The notes under the pieces are model-generated. The model had not been told where the DNA came from, did no database searches, and saw only the letters and a list, made by a program, of their open reading frames with translations. From Ascidia mentula (lineage: Eukaryota > Chordata > Ascidiacea > Phlebobranchia > Ascidiidae), in the NCBI GenBank assembly GCA_947561715.1, contig OX387199.1:3353001-3417000 (forward strand): a DNA stretch of 64,000 nt, given 5' to 3'. A program made the translations under genes and the position numbers. Each line of letters opens with the position of its first letter. The first letter of the stretch is position 1. This document shows, piece by piece, positions 23,421 through 34,499 of the stretch.

Positions 23421-25187
23421 ATGGCCCAACCTGAAAAACTTGTGCTCGATTCTTCTTCTGTAAAATATTTCTTCGTTTTCAACAACATGAATTTTAGTAA
23501 GTGCCACAACAACTGATCGGTTGCAAAAACAACTTAAACGCTTGGTTGAAACTTTTACTTTTAGAGGATCCTGACGACAAAAGAAATGGGTCGAATGTAG
23601 ATGAAGAAAAATTGAAGAAGGTCTTCTCGAAAATGGGTTTCGTCACAAACGAAACATTTTTGGACTCAACTAGGATTCAGTTTCATGAGGTTGGCATTTA
23701 TTTGGAAAAAACGTTTCATTACAATGCTAAATGGTAATGGTTTTGCTCTTAAAGCTTTGAACTCATAACTAAACATATTTTAACCTCTTAATTAGGGTGC
23801 CTTAGCAAGTATTTCTATAAAGTAGATCCCTCAGGTTTATTTAAATTGATGCTCACATTTGTTGATTTGAAGGCGTTCGACAATATTTGTAAAATGGCCG
23901 AAAGCGAAAAAAGGATTGATTGCCTGGCGATTGCTTTTCTTTCTCATGGTGACGACAGAGTGTTGCAAATGTATGACCGTAAAGTCCATATAGAAGAACT
24001 AATGCATCAATTGAGCGAAGTGACGACCTTGCACAGAAAACCAAAAATTCTAATCTTCCAGGTAAGAAGCTCAGGTAATCAAACAACTAAAACAGTTCAA
24101 TTTTTCGTATATCTTGATTCAGCAATGCACACATGAATACTGCATTTGAAAAGGTTGCAGCATTAACTGAACCAAATGCATTTTAAGGCTTGCAGGGGTG
24201 CTAAGGCGGCAAAAGGTTTGCAAGCCCCTACGGATGGTCGCGATAGTGTTCAAAGCGATAGTGCAACGGAAATATGTAGAAAAGGAGAATATGAAGAACA
24301 AGGCAACGATCTAATTTCTAGCATTCCTCTATTAGCAGAGTTTGTTTTGTGCAATTCGACAAGTAAAGGTATAAGTAAAGTTTTTGGAGAAGCTTACACC
24401 CTAATTTAGTGATTCCCGACGTTTTCTGCCTAGACGCCAATCCGCTACTACTGCAAGCTAATCGCAAAACATTTCTGTTTTTATGAGAAGATTTTTGATA
24501 AGGATTAATGCAAATCTTCGCTCCAAATGAGACTTTTTCGATCCCCACTTTGCGAAACACTTCCCTAATTGATACAGGTCCCAAATTTTTTGATGCAACA
24601 AATCACTACTAAAGTCAACACAAAGTTCACACAATGTTTGGTAATTTGGTACCAATGATACACACGGGAAAATAGGCTAAGTTCGTGCTGCCGGGGGTCA
24701 TAGAGACGATTTATCTCACGTCGCTTAACAAAAACAAAATCGAGTCAGACGCTATTAGATGTCTCTAGAATTAACGGAAAAAACACTGAACAACGTAAAT
24801 ACAGGACAAGTGGAAATGGAATACTGTAGCCATTGTATTTCATTAATACACTTGCTATTTTGTAATAGGATATGTCTCCTTTCGTGACACAACCAACGGC
24901 TCCTGGTTTATCAGCAAACTTTGCGAAGTTCTTGATAACTACGCTGAAGGTATATTATACTAAATTAAATGAATAAAGGAACCAACCCAATCTTGTCTTT
25001 TTAAGGACCAAAAAAAGTGGAGCTGGACTTTCTGCAGTTACTTACAAAAGTATCAGCTGAAGTTGCCACATCTGATCCGCATAGAAAAAATCGTCAAATG
25101 CCTTCATTCACTTCCACCTTAACCAAACTTCTTTACTTGCCGAGGCGACCCAATGTTACTGACGCAAATTTTCATGTGCAACATTAA
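23421..25187 (+). CDS. Short caspase, copy F
   Basis: Caspase of 277 residues. Exons: 23421-23496, 23565-23689, 23873-24061, 24188-24368, 24869-24949 and 25006-25187. Motifs: FFVFNNMNF; S1 Arg in DKRNGSNVD; catalytic His92 in LSHGDDR, where the usual Glu-Gly after the His-Gly is Asp-Asp-Arg; KPKILIFQ spliced to ACRGA with catalytic Cys132; p10 start SFRD followed by GSWFI, which resembles the GSWFI of vertebrate caspase-3; RQMPSF then LTKLLYLPR. Same exon structure as copy E. All catalytic and S1 residues are present. Confidence 0.92.
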
Positions 25188-28100
25188 GTACAGTCACATA
25201 TTGATGGTGAAATTGCCTTTTGGTTGTCAAGTTCTGTAAAATTTGCTTTCTGGATTTTTTTTGCCCTCCCTGTTCCACCCATTTCAAATTTTCGTTTAAT
25301 TGAAGAAAAGTTTGACGGTTTCGTGCAGCACGCAAAAAACTCATTGGTCGTGTTCTGACCCCAATTTTGAGACTTTTCTGTTAATTCCAATGAGCAAGCA
25401 TGTACCTATTCCAACCAACCTACCAGCGTAACAAACTGTACAGCTTAAAGCCTATATTTAGATACATGAGAGTGCATTTTTTTGTGAGTGAAATGCATTT
25501 CTGGATTCCTATAGCGAAAAACAATCAAAATGTACATTGTAATGGAAACAAAAAAAGGATTTGTCATATTATACCCATGGCTTCAAGGGGTTGTCAGGAA
25601 TATCGCGGGTTTTGGTTTGAGCAATGCTCCGGCAATCGTACACATTTGCTTCTTAACGTTTAAACACGGCGTCATTAGGTTACTGCATGTCTTAATTATT
25701 GTAGTTGCTTCAGAATGTAGTTTTGATTAATTAACAGTTTCTGTAAAAATAACAAACGGTAACTTAAATAACGACAACTAAATGTAGCAAATCAAGGCGA
25801 AATCACAGTAGCCACACGGAAACAAATTTGTTGATAGCGGGGTTTAAAGCAGAGAAGCTCGGAATTATTGACCCTTCCTAGTGTAAACTTACATCTGTAG
25901 CCGTCCTACTTCAATTTCTCTACGATATAAAAAAAGCTTGCTGGTTGAGACAAAACCCATTCTGTTTCCTGTTTTGGGGCTTTTGGGGGTTCCATTTCAA
26001 GGGTCAAGAATGTCGGCATTTACGGATTTTCGAGCATGAAAGTGGGTTCGAACTCCAATGCAGTAATAATACTTTATGTATAAACCTCTTTATTCATTTC
26101 ATCCGTTATCATGCATCAATTAATGTGTTTCGCTTCGCGAAATGTGCCGTCATCACATTGCGAAGGAAATAAAGGTGCTTTACGCTGCATAAATTAACGC
26201 TCGCCCACTTGAGTTATGAATCATTGTGTTTACTTCATAAAACAATTAGTCATACACACAACCAATTTCCGGAAACCAATGTTCCATGTTGATTGGGATC
26301 AGACAAAACACCATATTCTGTTCACCACAGGGTGGTAAAATGCAAGTTCGGTACAATGGTCAGTGCAGCAGTGCATTTTTCTGTATATAGAGTGGAACTA
26401 CCGATACGCATATTGGAGTTTTGTTTTGTTAAATACAAGGGTTTTCTTTTAGAGTGCCTGATGGTTCTAATTACCAACTGAATCCAGTGTGAACACACTG
26501 AACAATTATATAAACTAATACATAGTTGTGTCTTCTGTATCGTACGTTAGACAAAAAATTTAACGAAACGTTTGTTTCAACGTTATTTTGTTCCTCCCCA
26601 TTAGCTGGCATGACAATCGCGGAGTGGCACGAAACCCTGACTCATTCACCTGACGAGATTTTCACCATTAACTCAAAACAGATGAAGATCTGTCTAACCG
26701 TTCAATTTTAACATTAGCGCAGGTTTCTTACGCACAGGAAACGATTCAGTATTCAAGCGCAGGATGCCTTCTCCACCCACTACAAAGCAAAACTGCTTGG
26801 CATGATTAATAACATATTAGCTTTGGCTTTCCTATTCAAAGTAATCAACTCCAAGTATTTTGCAATGATGTACATTTATGAATGGCTCAATTTTAACATT
26901 AGTTATGAGCAGGTTTCTTACGCACAGGAAACGATTACGTTCAGTATTCAAGCGTTGCCTTCTCCACCCACTACAAGGCAGGCATATTGGACTGTGGCGT
27001 TGTTTATTGCTCACTTATGTATTCGCATGCAATTACAGGTTGGCGGACTGTTTAATGAGATACAGCCTTAGTAAATTGAGTTTTCGTATTGTTTAGGTCT
27101 AATCAGATACGAAAAAAACAGTTTGTTTCTACCACAACCAATATATACATAGCCGTCCAGATGATGATGTGGATTTATTCTATGATAGTTTGACTACGTT
27201 AGCAAAAGTTGCCAGTGCAATATTTCCTTCTAGATGTTTTGTAAAGATTCATAACCATAATCTTTGTTCTCTGTGGTTTCGTTGGTTAACAAATTTTCTT
27301 TTGTGGACGTTCCCGAAATTTGGTCGCAATGTGTGCTGACTTGTGGTTGTGTTTTGTCGGCAGAGGTTTAATGCTAGGAAATGTTTTTTTTTAAATCCAT
27401 GAATTGATGCTGAAGAGACTAAATAAAAAGCAGGAAAAAATCCAACCTTTCTCAAACTAATTTAGCGGTATCATAAACCATTTTTTAGAAATTTTGCGAC
27501 TGAATAATTGTTTGTGTTGCCGGTCTCTTGTGCATCACAAACCCGATTTATTGCGCACAGGAAAAGGTTACGTTCAGTAATCTTGCGTAGGTAGCCTTCC
27601 AATCGGCTGTTTCGAGAACAAGGAAACAACTGGGGAGTTCGGGCAGGTTGTAGTATTTGTGTTGTAACTTGGAACTATGAAGGCCTACGTAGAATGTGGT
27701 GAAAAGGAGTTTAAACCCGTTATTTCTGTTGTGTGTCACTTGTTGGTTGATTGACATGGTGTCCGCCACAATTAACGCAGATGTAATGTGTTGTGCATGG
27801 TTTGGTCAGCTAGAAGTACAAAGGGTTTATAAACATGCAGTGCACTCCAGGCAACAAAAGATCTTTCATAAGTTCCATGAAATCATAAAATGTGGAAGGG
27901 TTTAAGGAAATGCCAAGCCTAGGAATTAGTTGTTATAGCCTTAACGATCATAACACAATCAGTCATAAATGCGACCAATTTCCGGAAAACAAGTATTCGA
28001 TGTTGTTTGGGATCATCTTTTGGACAAAACAACATATTCTGTTCACAACAGGGTGGTAATGTGCAAATTCGGTATAACGGTCATTGCAGCAGTGTATTTT

Positions 28101-29347
28101 TCTATATATGGAGTAGAACTACCGATATACGCATGCCCAAATGAACAAACTTTGAGTTGTGTTTCGTTGAATACTATGGTTTTCATCGAAAGTGTCTGGT
28201 TCCAATTACCAACTGAAACCAGTGCGAACACACTGAACAAGTATACATAAAGTAGTACGTGGATGTGTCTTGTGTATCGCGTGTGCTTATTGCATATGGT
28301 TTGTCCTTTAGAGATTGCATTTTGTTCAAAAGCATTGATGATTTGAAATGTTTATTTCAAAAAATTATTTGTAAAAAGTAAGTTTAAGAGAAGCGTTTGT
28401 TTCAACCTTACATTTTTACCTAACCTTCCCAGTAGCAGTAGCTAGACGCAGGTTTCTCACAGGAAACGATTACGTTCAGCATTTAAGCGTTGCCTTCTCC
28501 ATCCACTACTAAGCAAGCATAGGGCACTGTGGTGTTGTTTATTATTCACTTATATATTCGCATTTTTATCTTTAACTTCTTAATGAACACAAATGGACGT
28601 TTCCGATCTTTTGTCGCATATGTATTCTGACTTGTGGTTGTGTTTTTTCGTCAAAGGTTTAATGCTTGGGAATGTTATTTTTCATAAATCCATGTATTAA
28701 TGCTAAAGAAACTAAATAAGAAGCAGCAAAAAATCCAACCTTTCTCGAACTAATTTCGCGGTATCATAAATCACAATATTAGAAATTTTGCGACTGAATA
28801 ATTGTTTGTGTTGCCGCGGTCTCTTGTGCATCACAAACCCGATTTATTACGCACAGGAAAAGGTTACGTTCAGTAATCTTGCGTAGGTTGCCTTCCAATC
28901 GGCTGTTTCAGGAACAAGGAAACAACTAGGCAGTTCGGGCAGGTTGTAGTATTTGTGTTGTAGCTTGGAACTATGAAGGCCTAGATTGTGGTGAAATGGA
29001 GTTTTAACCCGTTATTTACGTTGTGTGTCACTTGTTGGTTGATTGACATGGTGTCCGCCACAATTAACACAGATGTAATGTGTTGTGCATGGTTTGGTCA
29101 GCTAGAAGTACAAAGGGCTTATGAACATGCAGTGCACTCCAGGCAACAAAAGATCTTTCATAAGTTACATGAAATCATAAAATGTGGAAGGGGTTAGGGA
29201 AATGCCAAGCCTAGGAATTAGTTATAGCCTTAACGATATAGTTTATGAAATGTCAGCCTTCTACTTTTTTAATCCATATTTAAATGATTTTATCTGCGAA
29301 AATGTTTGTTTTAGATTTCTTAATATTTTTTTACATAATTTAAAGCA
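25188..29347. other. Repeat-rich intergenic region between caspases F and G
   Basis: Repeats seen elsewhere occur at 26040-26560 and 27950-28430. A local direct duplication pairs 26700-26770 with 26890-26960. A larger tandem duplication pairs about 27300-27915 with about 28600-29215. Bases 25190-26040 show nothing recognisable. Open stretches at 27696 and 28988 begin without ATG and differ mainly at amino-acid-changing positions, so I do not call them genes. Confidence 0.6.
27300..29215 (+). repeat. Tandem direct duplication of about 0.6 kb
   Basis: The segments at about 27300-27915 and 28600-29215 are near-identical in the same orientation, offset by roughly 1.29 kb. Shared text includes 'tgttggttgattgacatggt' and 'gcagtgcactccaggcaaca'. 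The intervening DNA (27950-28430) is a copy of the dispersed 3' repeat. This looks like recent duplication in the flank of caspase G. Confidence 0.8.
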
Positions 29348-30764
29348 ATGGAAAACCCAAAGTCTTTCCCTATCAAAATCGGCACATTTCATGTTTTCAA
29401 TAATGAGAAATTCGGTGAGACAGGGTTGTTTTCATCATTGAGTTAAATGTAGGCTTTATTATTCATTTTATATCAATATGTAGATAAATTGAAACAAAGA
29501 CGTGGTTCAGACCTCGACGCGTCTAAACTGAACCAAGTTTTATCAAAACAATTTAACTTTGAAACCAGAGGAGATTACAGAGATTTTACCCAAATGGACT
29601 TTTTGAAGGTAAGGGCGGAAAATGCTTTATATGGGAAAACTAATCCACAAACAAAAGTTTTTTTTCGACGGGCTGACATAACAAGGATAAAAAATAAAAA
29701 ATTTTGTGAAGTTTCACTGAAAACCTAATTTTAAAGAAAACAAAAGTTTCTGCCGTAAATTGGACAGAAATTGGATGAAATATGCACAGCTGATTATTCA
29801 AACATCGATTGTCTTGCAATTGCATTCCTCACACACGGAAGGGAAGGAAAATTGTGTATGAGAGATTATGGAGTTGAACTCGCTGACGTTATGGATAAAC
29901 TCAGTAAAATACAAAAGCTGAGGGGAAAGCCCAAAATTTTAATACTACAGGTAAAACGTGAGATATGTTTTACATTTGGAAGCTTACTATCATAAGAGAA
30001 ATAGTCGTATGTAAAAGTATATGCGCCGTTTCCCAGGCGTGCAGGGGAAGTCAAACTGATGTTGGAATGGAAACTGATGGCAATGCTGACGACGAAGAGT
30101 CCGATCCTGACAGTGAAAGTACAAGAAAACAAGACCTACAAGAGGAAGAAGAGGAGGCTGATGACATGCTCTCTGTGATGCCATTGTCGGCGGAGTTTGT
30201 TTCGTGCTTCGCAACAACAAAAGGTATCACAATCTATTAATGATCGTTTCTTCATCTTTGAAAGTCAGTTTACTTAGAAACAGCACAGATTGTGTTTTAG
30301 AAAAATCCAAACATGTGAGTGTATGACTATTGCATAAGTAAACGTCCAACAATTCAGTGTAAAATGATGTACACCCCATATTTAACAGTAGATTATACCT
30401 ATATGCCCAGCATGCATTTTTAAACATTTTGTTTTAGGTTTTAAATCATATCGCAGTCCTTTGTTGGGGTCAAGGTTTATCCAGACACTTTGCAAAGTTC
30501 TTGAGGAGTATGGGAAAGGTGCGAACGTTAAGACTTACACGACTTCTGAGATAAGCACAAAAAGAAAAAATGATTCTTGTTGCAGATCCCAAATCTAAAC
30601 CAATCGACTTTCTACATCTACTAACCATTGTATCAGCCAGGGTGGCAGTGATGAACCCAAAACAACCGAAACGGCAAATGCCATCATTCACGTCCACTTT
30701 AACCAAGCTTGTGTACCTACCAAGAACCGCCATGAATGCTGCTCAAGCATCGGATGAATTGTAA
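29348..30764 (+). CDS. Short caspase, copy G (canonical QACRG)
   Basis: Caspase of 273 residues, last of the array. Exons: 29348-29414, 29484-29608, 29768-29950, 30037-30223, 30438-30518 and 30586-30764. Motifs: FHVFNNEKF; S1 Arg in KQRRGSDLD; catalytic His87 in LTHGREG; KPKILILQ spliced to ACRGS with catalytic Cys127; linker with DDEESDPDSE and EEEEEADDM; p10 start SYRS; RQMPSF then LTKLVYLPR. Exon 3 is nearly the same as in copy A, and the p10 exons resemble both A and C. All key residues are intact. Confidence 0.93.
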
Positions 30765-32099
30765 ACATAATCACTGTGGCTATCAGGACAGTAGCGTTAC
30801 ACATTTATCCGATGGTATACTGATCAAAATCTTATAGAAAGAAATCTTGACCAACAAAAAACTATAGCCTATATTACATTGATTGTGAGTTGTAACTTTA
30901 GTGGCCGCAGAAACTTGATTTTTTGTCTTATATTCTATTCTGATGAAAACGTTTCGATGTAATTTTAATAGAAAAAAAATTATTACATTATAACCAGCAT
31001 TTATTATGGAACAATATATCACAGAAATAGCCGCACCTGTAAGCGTTAGTTCAATGTAGGCCTACTTCAAAAAGTATCGTGCCCCTCTTTGTTGCGCCTA
31101 AATCGTTACTGTAAAAAAATTCTTGCTAAATTGCAGTGCTGGAATGGGACATTCCTGACCCAACACAGCAAATGAAACAATTTGCCTCATGTAATGAGGT
31201 GTCTAAGGGTAAAACACCAAAAATCACTGTGTCAATTCGTCAGCAAATTGTGAATGAATTATTTTGAATCTATCATGACTTGAAATAAAATTTTTTATGT
31301 GGTCTTGATTGCTGTTCGACTCGAAGGCAAACCGCCTAGATATGTGTTTTTAGAATCTCAAGAACCAAAAACCTGTGCTTTAATTGGACAGATTAAAATG
31401 AAAGTTATTCAAAACGAGAAGATTTTGACTTTGGGTTAAAACTTAGGCAAGAGAGTTGATAATACCAAATGGATTGAAACGTAGCCTGGCCTATATGTTC
31501 GTTAGGACCAACAGAGAAATTATAACCAAAAAAGTTTCATTCATATATTCGAAACATGTTTTATTCTGCATACAATATGATGAATTGGGTATACATTGTA
31601 GTGGAAAATAAAGAATGGGAGAGTCGGAGTGTTTCGTGTCATCGTGTAATCTTTGGAAATGATCAACAGTCTTCCCAAAACTAAAAAGCTATGTTCTGTA
31701 GGTAAAAAGGAAATAGTTGAGGAGCGGTTGACGCAATACCGTTACCCAGTTATTACTTAAGAGCCGAAACACAACATGACGAAAACATTGCAAAAGCTAA
31801 AAGGGAAATAAAACAACGAGGACTTTATAAAGACCATGAAATTTACCTTCATTTGAAACAAGGACTCTGGAAAAAAAGTCAGTTGTTTGATATTTTGGTG
31901 GATGAAGTTGGATTGAATTTATTGTGCCAAAGGCAACTGTCTGGTGATTAACATTACAATAAACATTTGTGTAAATTGTGTGGATAATTTGTTTTATATA
32001 TTTTACGTATCCCTCGAGACCTGCTCCACCATTCTGCGTTTTTCATTTATAAAATGTAGCAAAAAACATGGTGTTATCGCTTCAGAAACTTACCGCGAT
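30765..32099. other. Intergenic region with two uncertain exon-like stretches
   Basis: At 31135-31267 an acceptor-like 'ctaaattgcag' is followed by an open frame (WDIPDPTQQM, ending at a TGA). At about 31746-31950 an open frame (KQRGLYKDHEIYLHLKQG) ends at a TAA. No start codon, partner exon or known homologue can be assigned to either. The rest shows nothing recognisable. Confidence 0.4.
31135..31267 (+). pseudogene. Possible terminal exon with WDIPDP motif
   Basis: A pyrimidine-poor but usable acceptor (ttgcag) precedes an open stretch reading LEWDIPDPTQQM and later RQQIVNELF before a stop. A W-x-x-PDP motif followed by a helix near the C terminus is seen in bacterial-type ArsC / low-molecular-weight phosphatase proteins. 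That resemblance is weak, and the catalytic N-terminal part is not visible upstream. It may be a detached exon or chance. Confidence 0.25.
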
Positions 32100-32522
32100 T
32101 TAAACGGACAGAGGCGAGGGGAGTTCCCACATGTTGTTACCAAGGCAGATATTCTCGGTCGGTCCCTCGAACACCCCATTGCATGTGTAGGTCACAACTT
32201 GACAACCAGTGTATGGTCCACTAACGGTTACTTTCAAAGCAACCATGAGCGGTGGGTCATTGGTACAACCTAAACAACAAAGAGACAAAGATGTGTTCCT
32301 CGCCACAGTAGATGTGCGCTTTAAAAAGGTTTAATTAAAGAAATTGGATCAAATAGTATCTAGTGTTCGTCCTTGGTAAGAACTTACTCCCTGAAATGTC
32401 ACAAGAATTTCCGCACGCGTCACACGTCTTTAAACAGATTTCACGGATGCGGCGTATGCTATTACATAATCCTTGGTTCCTATACAACAGGCAAATTGCG
32501 TGGGCAAATTGGTCTTTGCAAA
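32100..32522 (-). CDS. 3' part of a secreted-type ShKT and CCP-like domain gene
   Basis: Two minus-strand exons join in frame: 32388-32522 and the terminal exon 32100-32269. The first encodes a ShKT-type cysteine module (CKDQFAHAIC, then CNSIRR, then CLKTCDACG). The second encodes a sushi/CCP-like module (SCTNDPPL, GPYTGCQVVTYTC, then CLGNNMWELPSP) that lacks the last cysteine. The donor GGGA/GTAAGT and the acceptors ttgattgcag and ttgtttag are good. Such modules are common in extracellular and venom- or immunity-related proteins, so an extracellular role is inferred only. Upstream exons must lie above 32523; a candidate around 32690-32840 could not be framed confidently, so the 5' end is missing here. 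Confidence 0.6.
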
Positions 32523-34499
32523 CTGCAATCAAAACAACGTTCAGATATCATCAAGCACAGCGAACCAACTGCTTATTTTTTCAGTTTTCTTTACAACATT
32601 ACCGTACAACCCATGTTGGGATATTTTGTGTTACCAGACCATAATTATAAAGCATTTTTCAAAGAGGCACAGTATATATAGTGTACGCACTGGTGTTGCA
32701 CGACCAGGTGCTGAGGTCTAGAGAACCACGCAAGGTTTCCTGATCCATTTCTACTACAGATGGTGAGGCAAACCCTGTTTCCCTCAGTGTACCGACACCT
32801 GCTAGAAAATTTTGCCGTTAAACAACGCGCGCTCTTCAAGACAATGCTAACCCGTGTGGTTACAGATAATAATATAGTACAGGTGTGTTCGCCCTTTCTT
32901 ATCGTTTTTTCACTTCTTCTTTTGTAGCGTTTTTTTCTTTTTTTATGTGCCGCAACATTGTCCACATTGCTTAATTTACATTTCTTACTTCCTGATGAAG
33001 GATGCTGCATAACAGCCGAAACGTCGAGAAACGTGGATAAAATAAAGTTTGCCAGAAGAGCAGTATTCAGCAATAATATGTAGCCTATATATTTATATGG
33101 CAATAGTAGTTTCGAAGTAGGAAACATTTCCTCCAATGAAAGGAAACAAAACAGACAAACATATATACTTACTTTCGCAATTCATCGTGTCTTATGATTC
33201 GACCAACAATTTTTTTGTTTATTTTTATTATTTCCAGGATGCTTAAAGCCACAATTTTCACTAATCTGGACAAGAAATTTGATACTTGTAATGTTCAAAT
33301 CATGTACGCTTGATTATTATTCTGGACTCTTGCTTTATTTTTGTGTATGGCAGTGAACCTGCTACAAATAAGCGCTAACTTGACTAAACGGCATATATTG
33401 CTGACTGATCCGTTTTGTCTAAAGCCAGAACACAATTTCCTCTATAGTGTATTGTTAGCGATTCAACATTGATTTATTCCAAACCTGCAGTACAGAGCGT
33501 ACGTACGATTACAATTAAACGGCTCAATGCAGGTATACTGACACAACGGACAGCAGCGTGCAGATGACAAATATTTCCGATTTTCGTTTATTGTTAGATC
33601 AGAACAAACGCTTCGGTAATTGAGGTAAGAGTTAAAAAACCTTTTTGCCTTTATTTTAAATTATGCGTATTACTTTGAATATTTCGTGATATTATTTATT
33701 CATTGTTCGTGCTCTTTATTGCATGCTTGGCGATCCAACAGAAACACATTACTGTACGTTTGTTGCAGTTTCCGATGACAAACCGTATATGCGCTTGTTT
33801 ACAACGTTTGTCGTGACAATTTTTTACTCAGAACATATTGTTATTGGCCTTTGCCTTGACCCAATGAGTAAATTACATAGCATCATGTGCCATATTAATG
33901 GAGGTTTTTTTTTACTGATGGGTGTTGTTGTTGTGCCGTGTAAACTGTTTAAAGTGCCTTTCTCTTGTGTTGTAGCTCCATGAAGCGAACCGAACCAAAA
34001 CTCTCACGTACAATTTGCTTAAATGTTAGGCAAGTGTTTAAATGTAGCCTGTACATTCGGTCGGGCCAACATATTCAATTTACGGCACCCAAGTTCTTTC
34101 ACTTTTGATGCAATTCTACTATTACCAAACAGAAGGTTATAAGCATTCCGTTTTTATGAATGTAAAACGTACAAGTCGTGACCTTATTTTCGAAATCAAG
34201 AGAAAAACGATTTCGGAGCAAAACAATCATCACAACAATTGTATCATGTTTTTTTATATACAAGAAAATTAAGATGCATTCGATACACAATAAACCAATA
34301 AAGCGAAGGAACAAAGTCATGCCATTTATCCAGGGTTCCAAATAGGTTTGAAATATATTTTGGGCCAAACCTTCCATTGTTTAACATTTAATTTGGCTGC
34401 TTTGGTCAAATTTTCAATGGTAGACCTACTTGGAACCTTTTCTGTAGAGTTAAATTGGGTTGTTAACGCTGTACACCGAAATGCATGTAAATTGCAGCA
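32523..34499. other. Intergenic region with retroelement-like motif
   Basis: No gene could be framed. Bases 32990-33055 contain 'cctgatgaaggatgc', then 'agccgaaacgtcgagaa', then a run ending AAATAAAG. This resembles the 3' terminal motif common in animal retroelements. The remainder shows nothing recognisable. Confidence 0.4.

Noticed and set aside
27696..29197. Paired open frames of about 69 codons in the two duplicated segments, containing CVTCWLIDMVSATIN
   Set aside because: Neither begins with ATG, and the differences between the two copies nearly all change the amino acid. This looks like recently duplicated non-coding DNA rather than a selected gene pair.
32990..33040. Hammerhead ribozyme (CTGATGA and GAAAC present)
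   Set aside because: The base after the closing stem is G, which is not allowed at the cleavage site, and stem II is imperfect. Kept only as a retroelement-like motif.
32645..33136. Long minus-strand open frame of 163 codons
   Set aside because: It spans repeat-like sequence including the retroelement-tail motif, has no ATG context or domain order, and another frame looks equally coding after the acceptor near 32840.
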